In this document: positions 44,931 through 57,900 of the stretch, piece after piece
Position numbering within the stretch: position 1 is the first letter of the stretch
Layout of the letters: every line of letters starts with the position of its first letter
Origin: Porodaedalea pini
Lineage: Eukaryota > Basidiomycota > Agaricomycetes > Hymenochaetales > Hymenochaetaceae
DNA: 64,000 nucleotides
Reading direction: 5' to 3'
NCBI GenBank assembly: GCA_002794775.1
Contig: NBAY01000001.1
Coordinates: 744,001 to 808,000, forward strand
Program-made: the position numbers and the translations under genes
The notes under the pieces: generated by a model
What the model saw: only the letters and a program-made list of their open reading frames with translations
What the model was told of the DNA's origin: nothing
The model's database searches: none

Positions 44931-47900
44931 AGTTGCTATCAGGAGTATCCTTTGTCTCATATGAATACCACCTTTCGAGTGCAAGGAAAGCATTGAATGT
45001 GTGACTGGATCGGGGGAGCATTCTTTCGCTAAATCATTATTTGTTTCATATAAAAGATGGCTTGCAATCATTTGGCACAGTCCTACTCCATCGTAAGGGC
45101 TTTTAGCCTTCAAAAACATAATTCACTGTCGAACATATTACATACATAAAGTTGACTTTTATCTACCCCTTCACTTACTACATCAATTAACTATCTCGCG
45201 CTTGCGAATCCACCGGTGGAAAGCGACTCAGGTACACCCCCCGCACAGCTATCCACCGCGTCCTTATCCGCAGTCAGCGTAATCTCAATCTCCCCGCCCA
45301 GCCTAAACGTGTCGTAAAAATCAAAGTGGCAGCGCGACGCCGTCTGCACGCCGTTCACCGTGACGTTCTGCACGTACGCGGCGACGCCCCTCGGGATCGT
45401 CTGCTGCACGGAGCGCGCGTCAAAGTTGCGCACACTCACGGTGGTGCTGACGTTGAGGAAGGCATTGTGGATTGTGTATTTGGGCGTGAAGGGGGAGAGG
45501 ATCAGGAGTTGGGAGGTGCTCGGGACTTGTTCACGAATTAATTTTTTACAGGCGACGGATAAGGTTGGCACTTTGTTAGAGCTTGCTGACAAGCATTCTT
45601 ATACGCATAAACACACCTGGGTAGAGTCCAAGGAGATGGAAGATGAGGAGCGTCGCCATTGCCGCTTGATCGTCATTACCAGGTATGCCAGCGGGTGCTG
45701 AACACGGTTACATCCATGAGTGAGTACTCTCTTGGATATAAAATTGGACGCACTGATATCAAAGTTCGTGAAGACTACATCGCGTATTTGATCGACGGAC
45801 TTCGTTGGTTGATTAGCATAATGGTATCCAATGGGAGTCTGGAAACATAAGGTCAGGGGGCTAAGTTAACATGAATGTAATTTGGAAGGTAATACCTGGA
45901 AGGATGGCTCGTTTCCAGCTTGGAAGTAGCCGGCCTAAATAGGGTGTAAACCAACCAGTCGAAGCCATAGACGAAAATCGGACTCACGCTAAAGAAATGA
46001 TCCAATCGTTTAACGAAAGTTTCCTATAACACAACACCATCAGCATACCTCTGCAAAGCGAAAAAAAAAGAGAGAAAACACAAACGTTTCCGCCCATGAG
46101 TTCAATCAAATGCGCCGTATCGTGCGGCACGAAGAACGAGTACTCCCATGATGACGACTCGTAAAAACCGTTCTCGTTGTCCGCTGTCAACGAGCATGGG
46201 CGCGAGCTATTCTTGTCCTGCGGCGAGCAATCCGTCGGGTCGATTGGCACGAACGTCCCGTTCGGGAAGCGCTTCTCCATGAAGCCCTTGAAGCCGTCGC
46301 TCGTCACAGACGGATCCCAGACATTTCGATATAGCTGGATAGGGAAGGACTCAGTAAATGGTGGTGGATAAAGTCACTTGAAGGGGAAGGACGGACGAGA
46401 GAGCGGTTGGTGTATGTTTCGACATCGGCGCTGATATTTAGTAGCTGGGCGACTTGCCGCACTCCAAAGTCATTGAAGGCATACTGTATAATGAATCGAG
46501 ATAAGCAACATAGTCTGCTGGAGAGAAATCCTACTTACCTCGAGCGTCCGACTGCCCTCGCGCGTCTGCCGACCAGTACTCGAAGGATCGAATACAGCAT
46601 ACGGAACATATCCATACTCCCTTGAGATAAGTAACGTCCCCGCGGTTTAGCATTCAATAACATTTAAGCATCGAACGATGCAACTCACTTGTAAACATTA
46701 ACCTGTCGACCATGGATATTCCACTCCGGAGGGTTCAGCTCCGCATCCGTCTTCAGCGCCGCGTACAGTTCGTTGATATCCACGCCGAGCTGCGCCGCCT
46801 CATTGTGGTACATGATAGCGAAGTGGGACACAATGTTATCGCCGTCTGAGCCTTTCATCGAATCAGGATCAGAACACAACACGCAAAGGGAATGAGAGAG
46901 CAACGAGCTGACCTCCTTGAGTCCACCCTGGCAGATTGTTAGATCTACACTCGGGCATCCACCCTGTTTTTCTCCACCCGTCTATATAGTTCTCGACGAT
47001 CTCGGCGAAGTCCACAGGCGAATGCAATGCCAACAATGGATAAAACGTGCGGAACTAGACTTGAGAGTCACATTTTTTTTCCGGAAAAGACTCTAATAAT
47101 TTACTTGCCGTATCCCAGCTGAACAAGGCGTCAGTCAGTGACTTCCTACGAGCATCAGTGGTAGGTGTAGAATGTACCTGCAATACAGAGAATCGAAGTA
47201 CGGCGAGGTCGTATTAGCAAATGGACCCTGCGTTTCTTCAGTAGCATTATTCTATACAAGATACATCAGTATTTTGCTTAGAGGAATAAACAGCACAAAA
47301 ACACCTCACCGGCGTCAAGAACGATCTATACAACGACGAATACAGCATCTCCGTCACATTCGGCGGTGTATTCGGCACATCAATTTCAACCCTGCTCAGC
47401 TTCTCCTGCCACAGCGCCCTCGAGCGTGCAACGATCTCCTCGAAGCCCGCATCGCCGACCTCGGACTCGGCGTTCGAGCACGCCTGGTCCACGGAGACGA
47501 ACGAGACGCCGACGCGGACCGTCACAGTCGCGTGTCGTTTGCGAAGGAGAAGAGCGCGCCAGATTGGTAGGGCGCGCCGCCGATCAGGTCGATGGAGAGG
47601 TTCAGGTGCGTTTGGCCGAGTGCTTTTGGTCGAGGCCGAACCTGAATAAATCAATAAATCAAGAGAAGAAAGAGTCGTCATGAGTCATGAGCCAGGAATG
47701 ATTCCGAGATGGAGAGAACAGTGGAAAGGGTGTATGTAGAGCATAAAGTACAAACGTGTCACCAGTCCAGACGCCGTACTCATCAAGCGTTTGCGTGCCG
47801 TTTCCATTACTGAGAAGATCATAGCACGCGAAGGCCTGATAATGGAATTGGGTCGGACCAAAGCTGCCGCATTAAAGTCCAGCAAATAAACCACTGTCTT

Positions 47901-49295
47901 TCCCACTCAAGAGACTGAAGCGGCGCACCTCGGTCCCCAAAATCCTCCAATAGTCACACGTCCCATGTCAGGATCAATATTCATCGTCCCTCCTGCAAAG
48001 CTCGCCGGCAGATCATTCGCTAGGTCCAGCACGAAATACGGCTTGCTCCCCGACGGGAACGAGAACCGCTCCAGGCCCGCACGCCGCGTCGACGTAGCCT
48101 CCATTTTGATCTCGTTATCGAGTGTCTGCGCGAAGTACCCGGGAGAAGCATCTGTTAGATCGTCAGAAGTGCCAAGATACGAGAATTTAATGAGATGCGA
48201 TCATGACGATGTTGAGAAGAGATACACGAAACACGGATGCGCACCGTCTGTGTTGTTTTTCCGGAACCGTTCGCGTGCGGTGAGGAGGGTCGTGCAGGTG
48301 TGGAAGCCCTCAGGACAGAGCAGCGGCATGATTTCGAAATTTCCGTATGAACCTAGAAAGCCAGATGTCTCAAGCTTAGTCTGCAGGTGAGGGAGTCGTA
48401 AATGCTCACCTAAGGATGATCCTGTTCCACTGTCATGAAGTGGACTCAAGCCCCGGATCGTCTGCGTAGGATCGGTAATATATCCTGATTTTCATTGATT
48501 AGATGCGAAGTATGCCCATAGCCTCCAGACACACCTGCAGGAGCATAACCAGTGAGGTCTGTCGAGAATTTGGCCTTTCAATTGTAAAGATTGCTATTCA
48601 GCATTAAAAAAAGGCTGATGAAAATCACGATCCCACCATCCCGAAGGGAACAGATGCTCCAGGACTAAACAAACATCAATAACAATGCCTTAGCCATTAT
48701 CGCAGAACACTCACCAGACATCTCCGTCGTTATCTTATGGAATGATATTAGAATTGCAAGGCGACTAAATGTCGTGTATTCACCTGTTCCAATGAAAGGG
48801 TTCACGAAAGCAGTATAGTCAATGTTGGTCGAGTTAGCTGCTGCCTTGATAGCTGCCGAGATCCTCTGTTGAACTTCAGGAGACGGCTGAGCGATGACAG
48901 AGCATCCAGAGAAGAGAGTCAAGCACGCAGACAGCAGCAGCAGATAGCGCCCCATATTAGAGGGCCCGACAGCAGCGGCGCTTTGCTGGCACTTCGCATT
49001 TTATGCATTTCCCAAAGACAAACAGAAGCGATGATTTAAGGGTGGACGGGTGGGTGTTGCACGCGGGTACAGGAGGAAGAGAAGCTGATATCTTGCACGC
49101 ATGACCGAAATGGAACTCGAAGCGCGGAGGTGTATATTTATGAGCGCGACGGATCGCTGGTGCGATGAGCGGGTCAGCGCAGGTGGCTGGGTTGAGTACA
49201 GAAGATAGCGGCGAACGGCACGTGGCTGCGGCTCACGGGACGTCGCTCATGAAAGCACGGCGCATAGAGGAATCCACCTCAGTGCATTCCCGTTC
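44931..49295. repeat. Left arm of a 4.4-kb inverted duplication
   Basis: This arm is the reverse complement of 54988-59413, covering the whole GH92 gene, about 250 bases beyond its stop and about 340 bases of upstream sequence. Similarity is high in exons and visible in introns, with small indels. Outer edge: AGTTGCTATCAGGAGTATCC. Inner edge: near AGTGCATTCCCGTTC. Confidence 0.9.
45191..48955 (-). CDS. Secreted GH92 alpha-1,2-mannosidase, intact copy A
   Basis: Many-exon gene whose product starts with a signal peptide (MGRYLLLLSACLTLFSGCSV then IAQ). It follows the GH92 plan: FVNPFIGTG, GDVCPGASVPFGM, STDLTGYAPAGY, LSPLHDSGTGSSLGSYGNF, SFPSGSKPYFVLDLANDL, YSSLYRSFLTPNN, YFDSLYCSWDTFRTFYPLL, GWMPECRSNNLPGWTQGGSD, NVWDPSVTSDGFKGFMEKRF, AGNEPSFQTPIGYHYANQP and IPGNDDQAAMATLLIFHLLG. 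These are the calcium-binding and catalytic blocks (GNDD acids included). The family trims alpha-linked mannose from glycans, and here it would act outside the cell. All exons read in frame where checked. One intron (47055-47108) starts with GC. The C-terminus (SLSTGGFASAR) differs from copy B. Confidence 0.9.
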
Positions 49296-49505
49296 CTCGT
49301 ATATCTCTGCTCTTTCACTCTTGGACCGCAATGTCGCATCGAACCACACAGTCCCTTCGATCTGCAGCAAGGAAACGTGGCCGTCTCAGCTGAAGCATTG
49401 ATATCCTCCCCAGGTACTTTATTTTCTTCCGAGTTAGATAATGCACACGATATTTGTGATCAAGAGTATATACAATACGAAGAATAGGTCATTTGATTGT
49501 TGGTG

Positions 49506-51035
49506 TTAAATTTCGCAGACTGTCAGATGAGGTGCAGCGATTCCTGAGTAATTTCGTTTTTGCAGTTTCAGAATTGACGGGAGTGTACAAATGATGAGAG
49601 GGCTTACCGTGCAAGTATAGTTTGTTGCGCTTCGCGTCATATGCGACGGACGTCGAGCCCGATGCTATCTCTCCGTCGTCCTCGAAGACCTGATGATATT
49701 AAGGACGTCAGTACGGAATATGAACAGGAACAGAACAACGAAAAACGGACCCTCTCGATCTTGTACTTCTCGCCAAAGTAGGCGCCCTCCCTTTCGTTGA
49801 GCGTTATGCGGAGCGCGGAGGAGGGCGTGTTGACCGAGGGTGTCTCGAAGTGGACGTTGACGAGGTGGATGGCGTGCACGAGCCCGGCGCCCCAGACGGC
49901 GCCGGTCTGGTCGACGGAGAGGTTGTCGACTGCGCGGTCTTCTCTGGCGTGTTAGCACGATACTTTTTTTTTCTGGCGCGCGTGCGCATGTAAGGGCGTG
50001 CGCTTACCGAGAGGGATGACATCCGTGATGACTAGACTGTTGTCTGTCTGGCGCTCCAGGACGTAGATGCGTCCGGACGCCGAGCTCGCAACATAGAATT
50101 TCCCGTCCTTGCCTTTGGTGATCCCGTTCGCGCCGACGAGGTTCTCGACGGCGACCTTGCAGCCCTCCTCGGCGTGGCAGTAGCCGACGTTGGACCAAGC
50201 CAGGTCGAAGAACACATTGAGGCCCAGCCTCCTCGCCTGAAAATCCAGTCAGTCTACTTAAGCACTCATGTGTGAGCTAAACGACGAAGAGCGTCGGGGC
50301 ACATACCAAGCCAGCCTTCACGAACCCATGGTCGTTCGTGAAATAGAAGCTCTTGTCATCGCCAGTAGCGACGATGTCGTTCGGCGTCGCGATAACGGGG
50401 TCCTTGAACGTCGCAACATAGTGCATCTCGTCCGCGCCAGGCGTCGTGCGGAACACCTCCACGACGGAGTCCGCGCCGACCTGCGCCACGTCCGCGGGCG
50501 GGAGCGGCGCGCGGTGGTTCACGAGGTACACGAGGAGCTCCGCGGGGTGCGTTTTGGAGGCGACGACGTCCATGCCGTGCACGCTGAGCCCGCGTGCGTA
50601 CTTGAAGCCCTGCGTCCGGAGCCGCGTGACGCTGGAGGTGGCGGGGTCGAAGACGGCGACGTAGTCCGCGGAGGACTTGCCCGTCGCGTTGAGCCGGTTC
50701 GCCGCCGGGAGCCAGTGCGGCCGGCTCTGCTGCGTCGAGCACGCCATGTACACCAGCCCCGTCGGCTCGTGCACCACGATTTCTTTTACACACCGCATAC
50801 AAATAAGTAAATAAATGGAAAGTCAGTATATCCTGCGCACAGAGCGAAGAGACGGACAAAACGCACTTTCACAAGCAGGCGCTTCGGCATACGTCTTGCA
50901 CTTCGTGTTCCCAACAGGTTGGACGGCACGCCCCTCTCCGAGCACCTTAAGCTTCGGCTTGAGGCTCAGCTGGTAGAAGCCGCCGAGCACGGCCGCGAGG
51001 CCTACGAGCAAGGTCAACAGTAGTCGTCCTGCCAT
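49506..51035 (-). CDS. Paraoxonase/arylesterase-like six-bladed propeller enzyme
   Basis: Five or so exons on the minus strand. The N-terminus is a signal anchor (MAGRLLLTLLVGLAAVLGGF). Then come EPTGLVYMACSTQQSRPHWL, ARGLSVHGMDVV, YLVNHRAP, VIATPNDIVATGDDKSFYFT then NDHGF (the calcium-site Asn/Asp block of paraoxonases), VENLVGANGITKGKDGKFYV, ASSASGRIYVLE and DNLSVDQTGAVWGAGLVHAI. The last exon gives KLYLHGIAAPHLTVCEI, ending at 49506-49508. PON-type proteins hydrolyse lactones and aryl esters with bound calcium. The substrate here is unknown. It is in the spacer of the GH92 inverted duplication and reads the same way as GH92 copy A. Confidence 0.85.
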
Positions 51036-51455
51036 CGTTCAAGTTTCTCGTTTAATTGCTGAGTGATAGCAGAGGTGATTGTCAGTTCTTAGGCTGCATT
51101 GGTCGCTTTTCATCCATTTTTCCCTTGGTATTTTTTGGGGGCTGTCATGTGCACGAGTAGCGTACCAAGTGGACCTTTTCACGGGAACAGTGACTGAGTA
51201 AGTTAAGTCTAGAAGCTGTGGATCGACGTCAGATATGCTTATGCCAGTTCTACCGTTGTCGCGTATTTCCAAGACAGAGATAGTCAAATGAGTGTGTAAG
51301 GTCACTAGTACTGACTACGGCTGATATACACAATATTAATGCAATTAAGGAATACGACAAAATACCCTCTACAGTATTCCGAATCAATCCATCTCTATCT
51401 CTCTAAAGTGCATCGTAGAACCCAAGAGCCACCAAAACAGAGAAACAAAAGACAG

Positions 51456-53399
51456 TCACACCAAGCACCCCTCCCCACCAACACCTGCCCGGAGCTCGCA
51501 CATACCCCACTTGTGCTGGTAGATCGCCAGCACAATGAACGCGTGCCAGATCGCATGCGAGCCGCCGCCGAGCCAGTCCGTCCAGCGTGCGATGCGCGCG
51601 CTGTACACGAACCGCTCCGGCACATGCGTCATGTAGAAAGTGAGCCCGATGAGGTACGAGAGAAGCGACGGTGCGATCGGGCGGACGAACGAGAGCATGG
51701 AGTAGAAGGTGAAGTAGTAGGTGAGGTGCGCGAGCGGGGCAAGTCCTGTGAAGGCCATGCCGAGGAAGAAGGCGACACGAACGGGCTGTGCAGGTTGTGA
51801 GTACCGAGCGAGGGAAAAGAAACGAGCGAACCGACCTTGTATTTTCGACCGTTGAACCAGGTCATGAAGGGGAAGATACTTCCCATGATGCCCGTCACCA
51901 GGCATAGCGATAAGTATGCCATGGCGGTCTGCGAATGGCATGTAAAGCCGTAATAGACCACAGTCCCGACGCTGGCACTTATGAGCCTGAGTAAACAATA
52001 TAAGTAGAAATTCAGGAATTGCGAACAGAAGTGGACCGACCATCCGATACCGACGTAGTCAACCCTAAACACAACTTTTATCAGATTTTGCGAGAAACGG
52101 AAGGCTGACGAGTGAAAAGCATTACCTTGCACAGAGTTCCATACCCACGCGGTGCGCACAGCCAGACATAGTATGCCAGACGACGCTGCTGAACAGACAC
52201 AACATAGCAAAAGCAGTATAAAATTTCTCCGGCCGGTCTAGAGGGACAGATGAATAATTGAGAGAAGGAATGAATCGGAATGCTGTATGCAGGAGGGGTA
52301 TCATATGCGTGTGGATATTCACTGTGATCATACTTAGAAAACGAAGAGGGCTTTGTGAGGATTAAGATAGACTTACGGGTCTCGTTGTGGAAAGCAAATA
52401 ATGAAAGCAAAATGATGGGCCATTTATGAAGAGGAATAAAACTGTTTCGGAAAGGGGTACAGTCAAGAGGTAAGTACTCGTCAAGTCGAGTGAAAATCAA
52501 TCGCACCGATAGCCGCTGTTAACCCATGGGTTGTTCCTCCACTCTCCAGGAAGATCTACGTATGACACAAGCTGTGCACCGTCCAACGATTTCTTGAGAG
52601 CCTCAGACGCATCTCGCGCAGCCTTTTCGAGAGGACTGTCGTGACCGTCGACGCGATGCAGGACAGTCGGGACCATATCCGAAGACAGCACCTTATCCAG
52701 CAACTCTGATAACGTGCCAGTCGAGGGAAGACTAGGGAGCGTACACCCCGACCCGGCGCCCACAGCAGCAAGATGGGCTTGCAGTGAGTTCAGGTGTTGG
52801 GAGAGGACGGGCAGGTAGTTCATCGGCTGGCTCACATCGAGCGATATCTCAGAAAAATGCGAGCGCACGTCCTGCAATCGCGTCTGCATGTCAGATAGGG
52901 TGAACTCCGGCATGTGCGGGCGCGGGAGGTCGGGCAGGTGCGAGAGAATGTCGTCGAGGAGCGACTGGTACGAGACGTCATGGAAGTGCGTGCGGAGGAG
53001 CTCTTCGACGCTGTGTGCGTCGAAGGGCAGGTCCGGGAGGTGCGAGGAGACATCGGAGCGGATACGCCGGAGCATCTCAATTGTGTCGAGGGCCCATCCG
53101 CGCGCCTCTTCCTCCACCATCTCCTCTCCGTGATTTTGCGACGACTCCGAGAACGGGGACGACAGGTCGGATGAGGTGAGCCGCCGCTCGAGCTCGGCGA
53201 GGTGGGACAGCACAAGCACGCGCACGGACGCAAGGACAGGAGCGGGTGATGCCATTGAGAGGTCCAGCGCTGCTAGAGTCGAGGGAAGCGGGTTGCACGA
53301 CGCAGACAAGGAGCGGGTCCTATGCGGCGTGGACTGGCGCCGCCTTGCTCCCGCTCTGCGGTGCTGCACCTGCACTTCCGAGACAACGGTCGCAGACAT
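51456..53399 (-). CDS. PAQR / HlyIII-family seven-helix membrane protein with long N-terminal extension
   Basis: A first exon of about 300 codons ends SYVDLPGEWRNNPWVNSGYR, the family entry motif. Later exons give FIPLHKWPIILLSLFAFHNE then TLNIHTHMIPLLHTAF, LFSSVVWHTMSGCAHR, VDYVGIGWLISASVGTVVYY, FNGRKYKPVRVAFFLG and SHAIWHAFIVLA, with the conserved metal-site Asp and His residues. Relatives are yeast Izh proteins and adiponectin receptors (lipid or sterol signalling, hydrolase-like site in the membrane). Unusual is the cytosolic N-terminus of about 270 residues with coiled helices and a repeated SHLPDLP block (at two places, 50 residues apart). An intron starting GTGCGATTGA joins GYR to FIP. 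The C-terminal end (MCELRAGVGGEGCLV) is approximate. Confidence 0.87.
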
Positions 53400-54268
53400 C
53401 GGAAAGAGTGAGGGAGCGTTTAGATCGCTATCGGACTATTGGACTATTGTCGTGGTTATAAGCTAAGTAGCGTTGAATGGTCAGCATTTTAGACACTTGC
53501 GGCGATCACATTCCTTGTGCACGCACAGACGCACGTTCTTTCGGCCTTATCGAGTGGAGTTTGTGGAGACCAGAAAATGCCACTGTGCAACTCGTCAATC
53601 AAAACGCGATCTGTAAAATATGGAGAATAATTATAAGTCAAGCTTAACAGTGATCGAAAAGACGAAGAGACGGACCAAATACTAATAGTAAAAGCGAATG
53701 AATGGGGTGGTTGGAGATTTGAACTTCTGCCTCCGTACGCAAGAGATCTAGGAGGACGGTTGAATTATTGACGGTTTTGGACTTGGGAGACAACAAGTGA
53801 AATATTGCTAGAGGGCACAGGCAAAGTGAGAGTGGCACAGGTTTGCTTCGAGGAGCAAGGGCGACGTTCAGAACGATGAAGGACAGCGGCCGGCACAAGC
53901 GGGCATGTCGGCTTTTCTGGGTCACATGATTCTTGTCGGCCGGAACGGAGCGCGTTTTTCGTCCTTCAGGTTCGAGTTTCACCACGTCCTCGTCCTCTGG
54001 AGGCGCATTAAACCTTCAGACGGTATCGTGAAGGTTAAGCTGAAAGGCTGCGGGATTAATTTACGGCTCTTCTTCGTCAGGGACGGCGCAACGTGTTCCG
54101 ATCCCCTTACGGCCAAACCTTCAATTTACCAGTACTACTACTAGTCCAGAAACACATTTTCACAGCGAGTTTTTTTCTTCTTCTTTTTATTCACTAATAC
54201 ATAGGTGAGCTGTGGCTTCACCTTATCAAAGAAACTCCTCGCTGACTTTGTTTAGGGTGACCAGTTGA
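53400..54268. other. Divergent intergenic region, no gene seen
   Basis: Between the PAQR gene (-) and peptidyl-tRNA hydrolase (+). Open frames at 53644-53985 (-) and 53905-54144 (+) show no recognisable domain. A GGTTCGAGTTTC string at about 53967 was checked as a tRNA B box and does not sit in a cloverleaf. Confidence 0.45.
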
Positions 54269-54934
54269 ATGCAGCGCATTCTGTTGGTCGGCATTGGCAA
54301 CATTCCTCTTCCAAGGACCCGACATAGGTATGCTGCAGCTAAATCTCCTGAGACGTTTTGCTCAAACATCTCAGTATAGGACACGTCATTCTCGACTCGA
54401 TCGCTGCAAGACTCGGTTACAAGTTGACTCTCAATGAGCGACTGGATGGCTACATAGCAGAGGGCGAAACGAGCCTCAACGGCAAACCCGCTCAGCTGAC
54501 TCTGTTCAAACCCCGTACGTCGTCGCTGCTCCTCCGCTCCTCCAGTTCACGCTCATTAAGTCTATACAGGACCGCTCATGAACGTCCTCGGGATCGCCGT
54601 CGGGAAAGCCTGTCGAGCAACGGTGCAAAGTCCCAACTCCGTGATTGTCATCCAGGATACCATGCATCTCGAGCGCGGACGGCTAAAAGTGAAATACGGC
54701 GGCAACCCAGACGGGCACAGAGGGATCCGGAGCGTCAACAAGTTCCTCCACAGCCAGGACTACTTCCGGCTGCTCGCGGGCATTGGGCGCGCGGGCGACG
54801 CTCGGGAGTACGTGCTGGGCCCGCTGAGTGCGTTTGAGAAGGAGCACTTTTCGGTAAATGGTGCGGGAACTGATGAGGCTTGGAAGTGTATCGAGGATAT
54901 AGCTGAGCGGATGGAGACATTGCGTACGAATTAG
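54269..54934 (+). CDS. PTH1: Peptidyl-tRNA hydrolase (Pth family)
   Basis: Three exons (54269-54327, 54375-54514, 54570-54934) give 187 codons in frame. The enzyme frees tRNA from stalled peptidyl-tRNA; in fungi the Pth1 type is often mitochondrial. Seen: MQRILLVGIGNIPLPRTRHS (substrate Asn of GIGN and catalytic His of TRH), IGHVILDSIAARLGY, LFKPRPLMNVLGIAVGK, VIVIQDTMHLERGRLKVKYG (catalytic-site Asp), GNPDGHRGIRSVNKFLHSQD, YFRLLAGIGRAGDAREYVLG. GIGNIP replaces the usual GLGNPG and TRHS replaces TRHN. No clear transit peptide precedes the domain. The stop is only 54 bases from the right arm of the inverted duplication. Confidence 0.92.
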
Positions 54935-54987
54935 GGCGGTTTGTTCTCCTTGCCCTCTTTATTCCGCGGATTGCGAGAGACGTGCCA

Positions 54988-57900
54988 GAATGGGAATGCA
55001 CTGAGAGAGGTGGATTCCTCTCTGCGCCGTGCTTTCATGAGCGACGTCCCGTGAGCCGCACCACGTGTCCTTTGCCGCATCTTTCACTTCTGTACCTTCA
55101 CTCAACCCACAGCCACCTGCGCTGACCCGCTCATCGCACCAGCGAATCGCTCGCGCTCATAAATATACATCTCCGCGCTTCGAGTTCCATTTCGGCCATG
55201 CGTGCAAGATATCAGCTTCTCTTCCTCCTGTACCCGCGTGCTACACCCACCCGTCCACCGGCCAAAAATCAAATTATATCATCGCTTCTGTTTGTCTTTG
55301 GGAAATGCATAAAATGCGAAGTCGTCTGAAGAGTGCCAGCAAACCGCCGCTGCTGTCGGGCCCTCTAATATGGGGCGCTATCTGCTGCTGCTGTCTGCGT
55401 GCTTGACTCTCTTCTCTGGATGCTCTGTCACTGCTCAGCCGTCTCCTGAAGTTCAACAGAGGATCTCGGCGGCTATCAAGGCAGCAGCTAACTCGACCAA
55501 CATTGACTATACTGCTTTCGTGAACCCTTTCATTGGAACAGGTGAATAGATGGCATTCACTGGCAGTTCTGTCGCCTCGCAATTCTAATATCATTCCATA
55601 AGATAACGATGGAGATGTCTGGTGAGTGTTCTGCGATAATGGCTAAGGCATTGTTATTGATGTTTGTTTAGTCCTGGAGCATCTGTTCCCTTCGGGATGG
55701 TGGGATCGTGATTTTTATCAGCCTTTTTTATGCTGAATAACAATCTTTAAAACTGAAAGGCCAAATTCTCGACAGACCTCACTGGTTATGCTCCTGCGGG
55801 TGTGTCTGGAGGCTATGGGCGTTACTTCGCATCTAATCAATCAATGAAAATCAGGATATATTACCGATCCTACGCAGACGATCCGGGGCTTGAGTCCACT
55901 TCATGACAGTGGAACAGGATCATCCTTAGGTGAGCATTTATGACTCCCTCACCTACAGACTAAGCTTGAGACATCTGGCTTTCTAGGTTCATACGGAAAT
56001 TTCGAAACCATGCCGCTGCTCTGTCCTGAGGGCTTCCACACCTGCACGACCCTCCTCACCGCGCGCGAACGGTTTCGGAAAAACAACACAGACGGTGCGC
56101 ATCCGTGTTTCGTGTATCAGCGGCGTCATGATCGCATCTCATTAAATTCTCGTATCTTGGCACTTCTGCCGATCTAACAGATGCTTCTCCCGGGTACTTC
56201 GCGCAGACGCTCGATAATGAGATTAAAATGGAGGCGACGTCGACTCACCGTGCGGGCCTGGAGCGGTTCTCGTTCCCGTCGGGGAGCAAGCCGTATTTCG
56301 TGCTGGACCTGGCGAATGATCTGCCGGCGAGCTTTGCAGGAGGGACGATGAATATTGATCCTCAACTGGGACGTGTGACTATTGGAGGATTTTGGGGACC
56401 GAGGTGCGCCGCTTCAGTCTCTTGAGTAGGGAAAAACGGTGGTTTATTCGCTGGACTTTAATGCGGTAGTTTTGGTCCGACCCAATTCCATTATCAGGCC
56501 TTCGCGTGCTATGACCTTCTCAGTAATGGAAACGGCACGCAAACGCTAGATGAGTACGGCGTCTGGACTGGTGACACGTGTGTACTTTATGCTTTACATA
56601 CACCCTTTCCACTGTTCTCTCCATCTCGGAATCATTCCTGGCTCATGACTCATGACGACTCTTTCTTCTCTTGATTTATTGATTTATCCAGGTTCGGCCT
56701 CGACCAAAAAGCACTCGGCCAGACGCACCTCAACCTCTCCATCGACCTGATCGGCGGCGCGCCCTACCAATCTGGCGCGCTCTTCTCCTTTGCGAACGAC
56801 ACGCGATCCGTGACGGTCCGCGTCGGCGTCTCGTTCGTCTCCGTGGACCAGGCGTGCTCGAACGCCGAGTCCGAGGTCGGCGATGCGGGCTTCGAGGAGA
56901 TCGTTGCACGCTCGAGGGCGCTGTGGCAGGAGAAGCTGAGCAGGGTTGAAATTGATGTGCCGAATACACCGCCGAATGTGACGGAGATGCTGTATTCGTC
57001 GTTGTATAGGTCGTTTTTGACGCCGGTGAGGTGTTTTTGTGCTGTAATAGTTCTCTAGGAAAAATGCTGATGTGTCTTGTATAGAATAATGCTACTGAAG
57101 AAACGCAGGGTCGGTTTGCTAATACGACCTCGCCGTACTTCGATTCTCTGTATTGCAGGTACAATCTACACCTACCACTGATGCTCGTAGGAAGTCACTG
57201 ACTGACGCCTTGTTCAGCTGGGATACGGCAAGTAAATTTTTAGAGCCTACCGGAAAAAATGTGACTCTCAAGACTAGTTCCGCACGTTTTACCCATTGTT
57301 GGCCTTGCATTCGCCTGTGGACTTCGCGGAGATCGTCGAGAACTATATAGACGGATGGAGAAAAACAGGGTGGATGCCTGAGTGTAGATCTAACAATCTG
57401 CCAGGGTGGACTCAAGGAGGTCAGCCCTTTGCTCCCTCGTTCTCCTCGTCAACTCTCTTCGCAAGTCGAATGGGGTGATGTGTTCTGATCCTGATTCGAT
57501 GAAAGGCTCGGACGGCGACAACATTGTGTCCCACTTCGCTATCACGTACCACAATGAGGCAGCGCAGCTCGGCGTGGATATCAACGAACTGTACGCGGCG
57601 CTGAAGACGGATGCGGAGCTGAACCCGCCGGAGTGGAATATCCATGGTCGACAGGTTAATGTCTACAAGTGCGTTTCGTCTTACTGTGCTTTTTGATTTT
57701 TGTACGCTGACGTGCCGGGGTGTTGCCAACTTGAAGGGAGTATGGATATGTCCCGTATGCTGTATTCGATCCTTCGAGTACTGGTCGGCAGACGCGCGAG
57801 GGCAGTCGGACGCTCGAGGTAATTAGGATTTCTCTCCAGCAGACTATGTTGCTTATCTCGATTCATTATACAGTATGCCTTCAATGACTTCGGAGTGCGG

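Noticed and set aside
47172..47683. Open frames on the + strand over GH92 copy A
   Set aside because: They are antisense to GH92 exons and introns, and the same shadows appear over copy B on the other strand.
50268..50810. 180-codon open frame on the + strand
   Set aside because: It is antisense to the paraoxonase-like exon, rich in Arg/Val from GC-rich codons, and has no domain.
53960..53985. GGTTCGAGTTTC as a tRNA B box
   Set aside because: No A box at proper spacing and no acceptor or anticodon stem could be paired around it.
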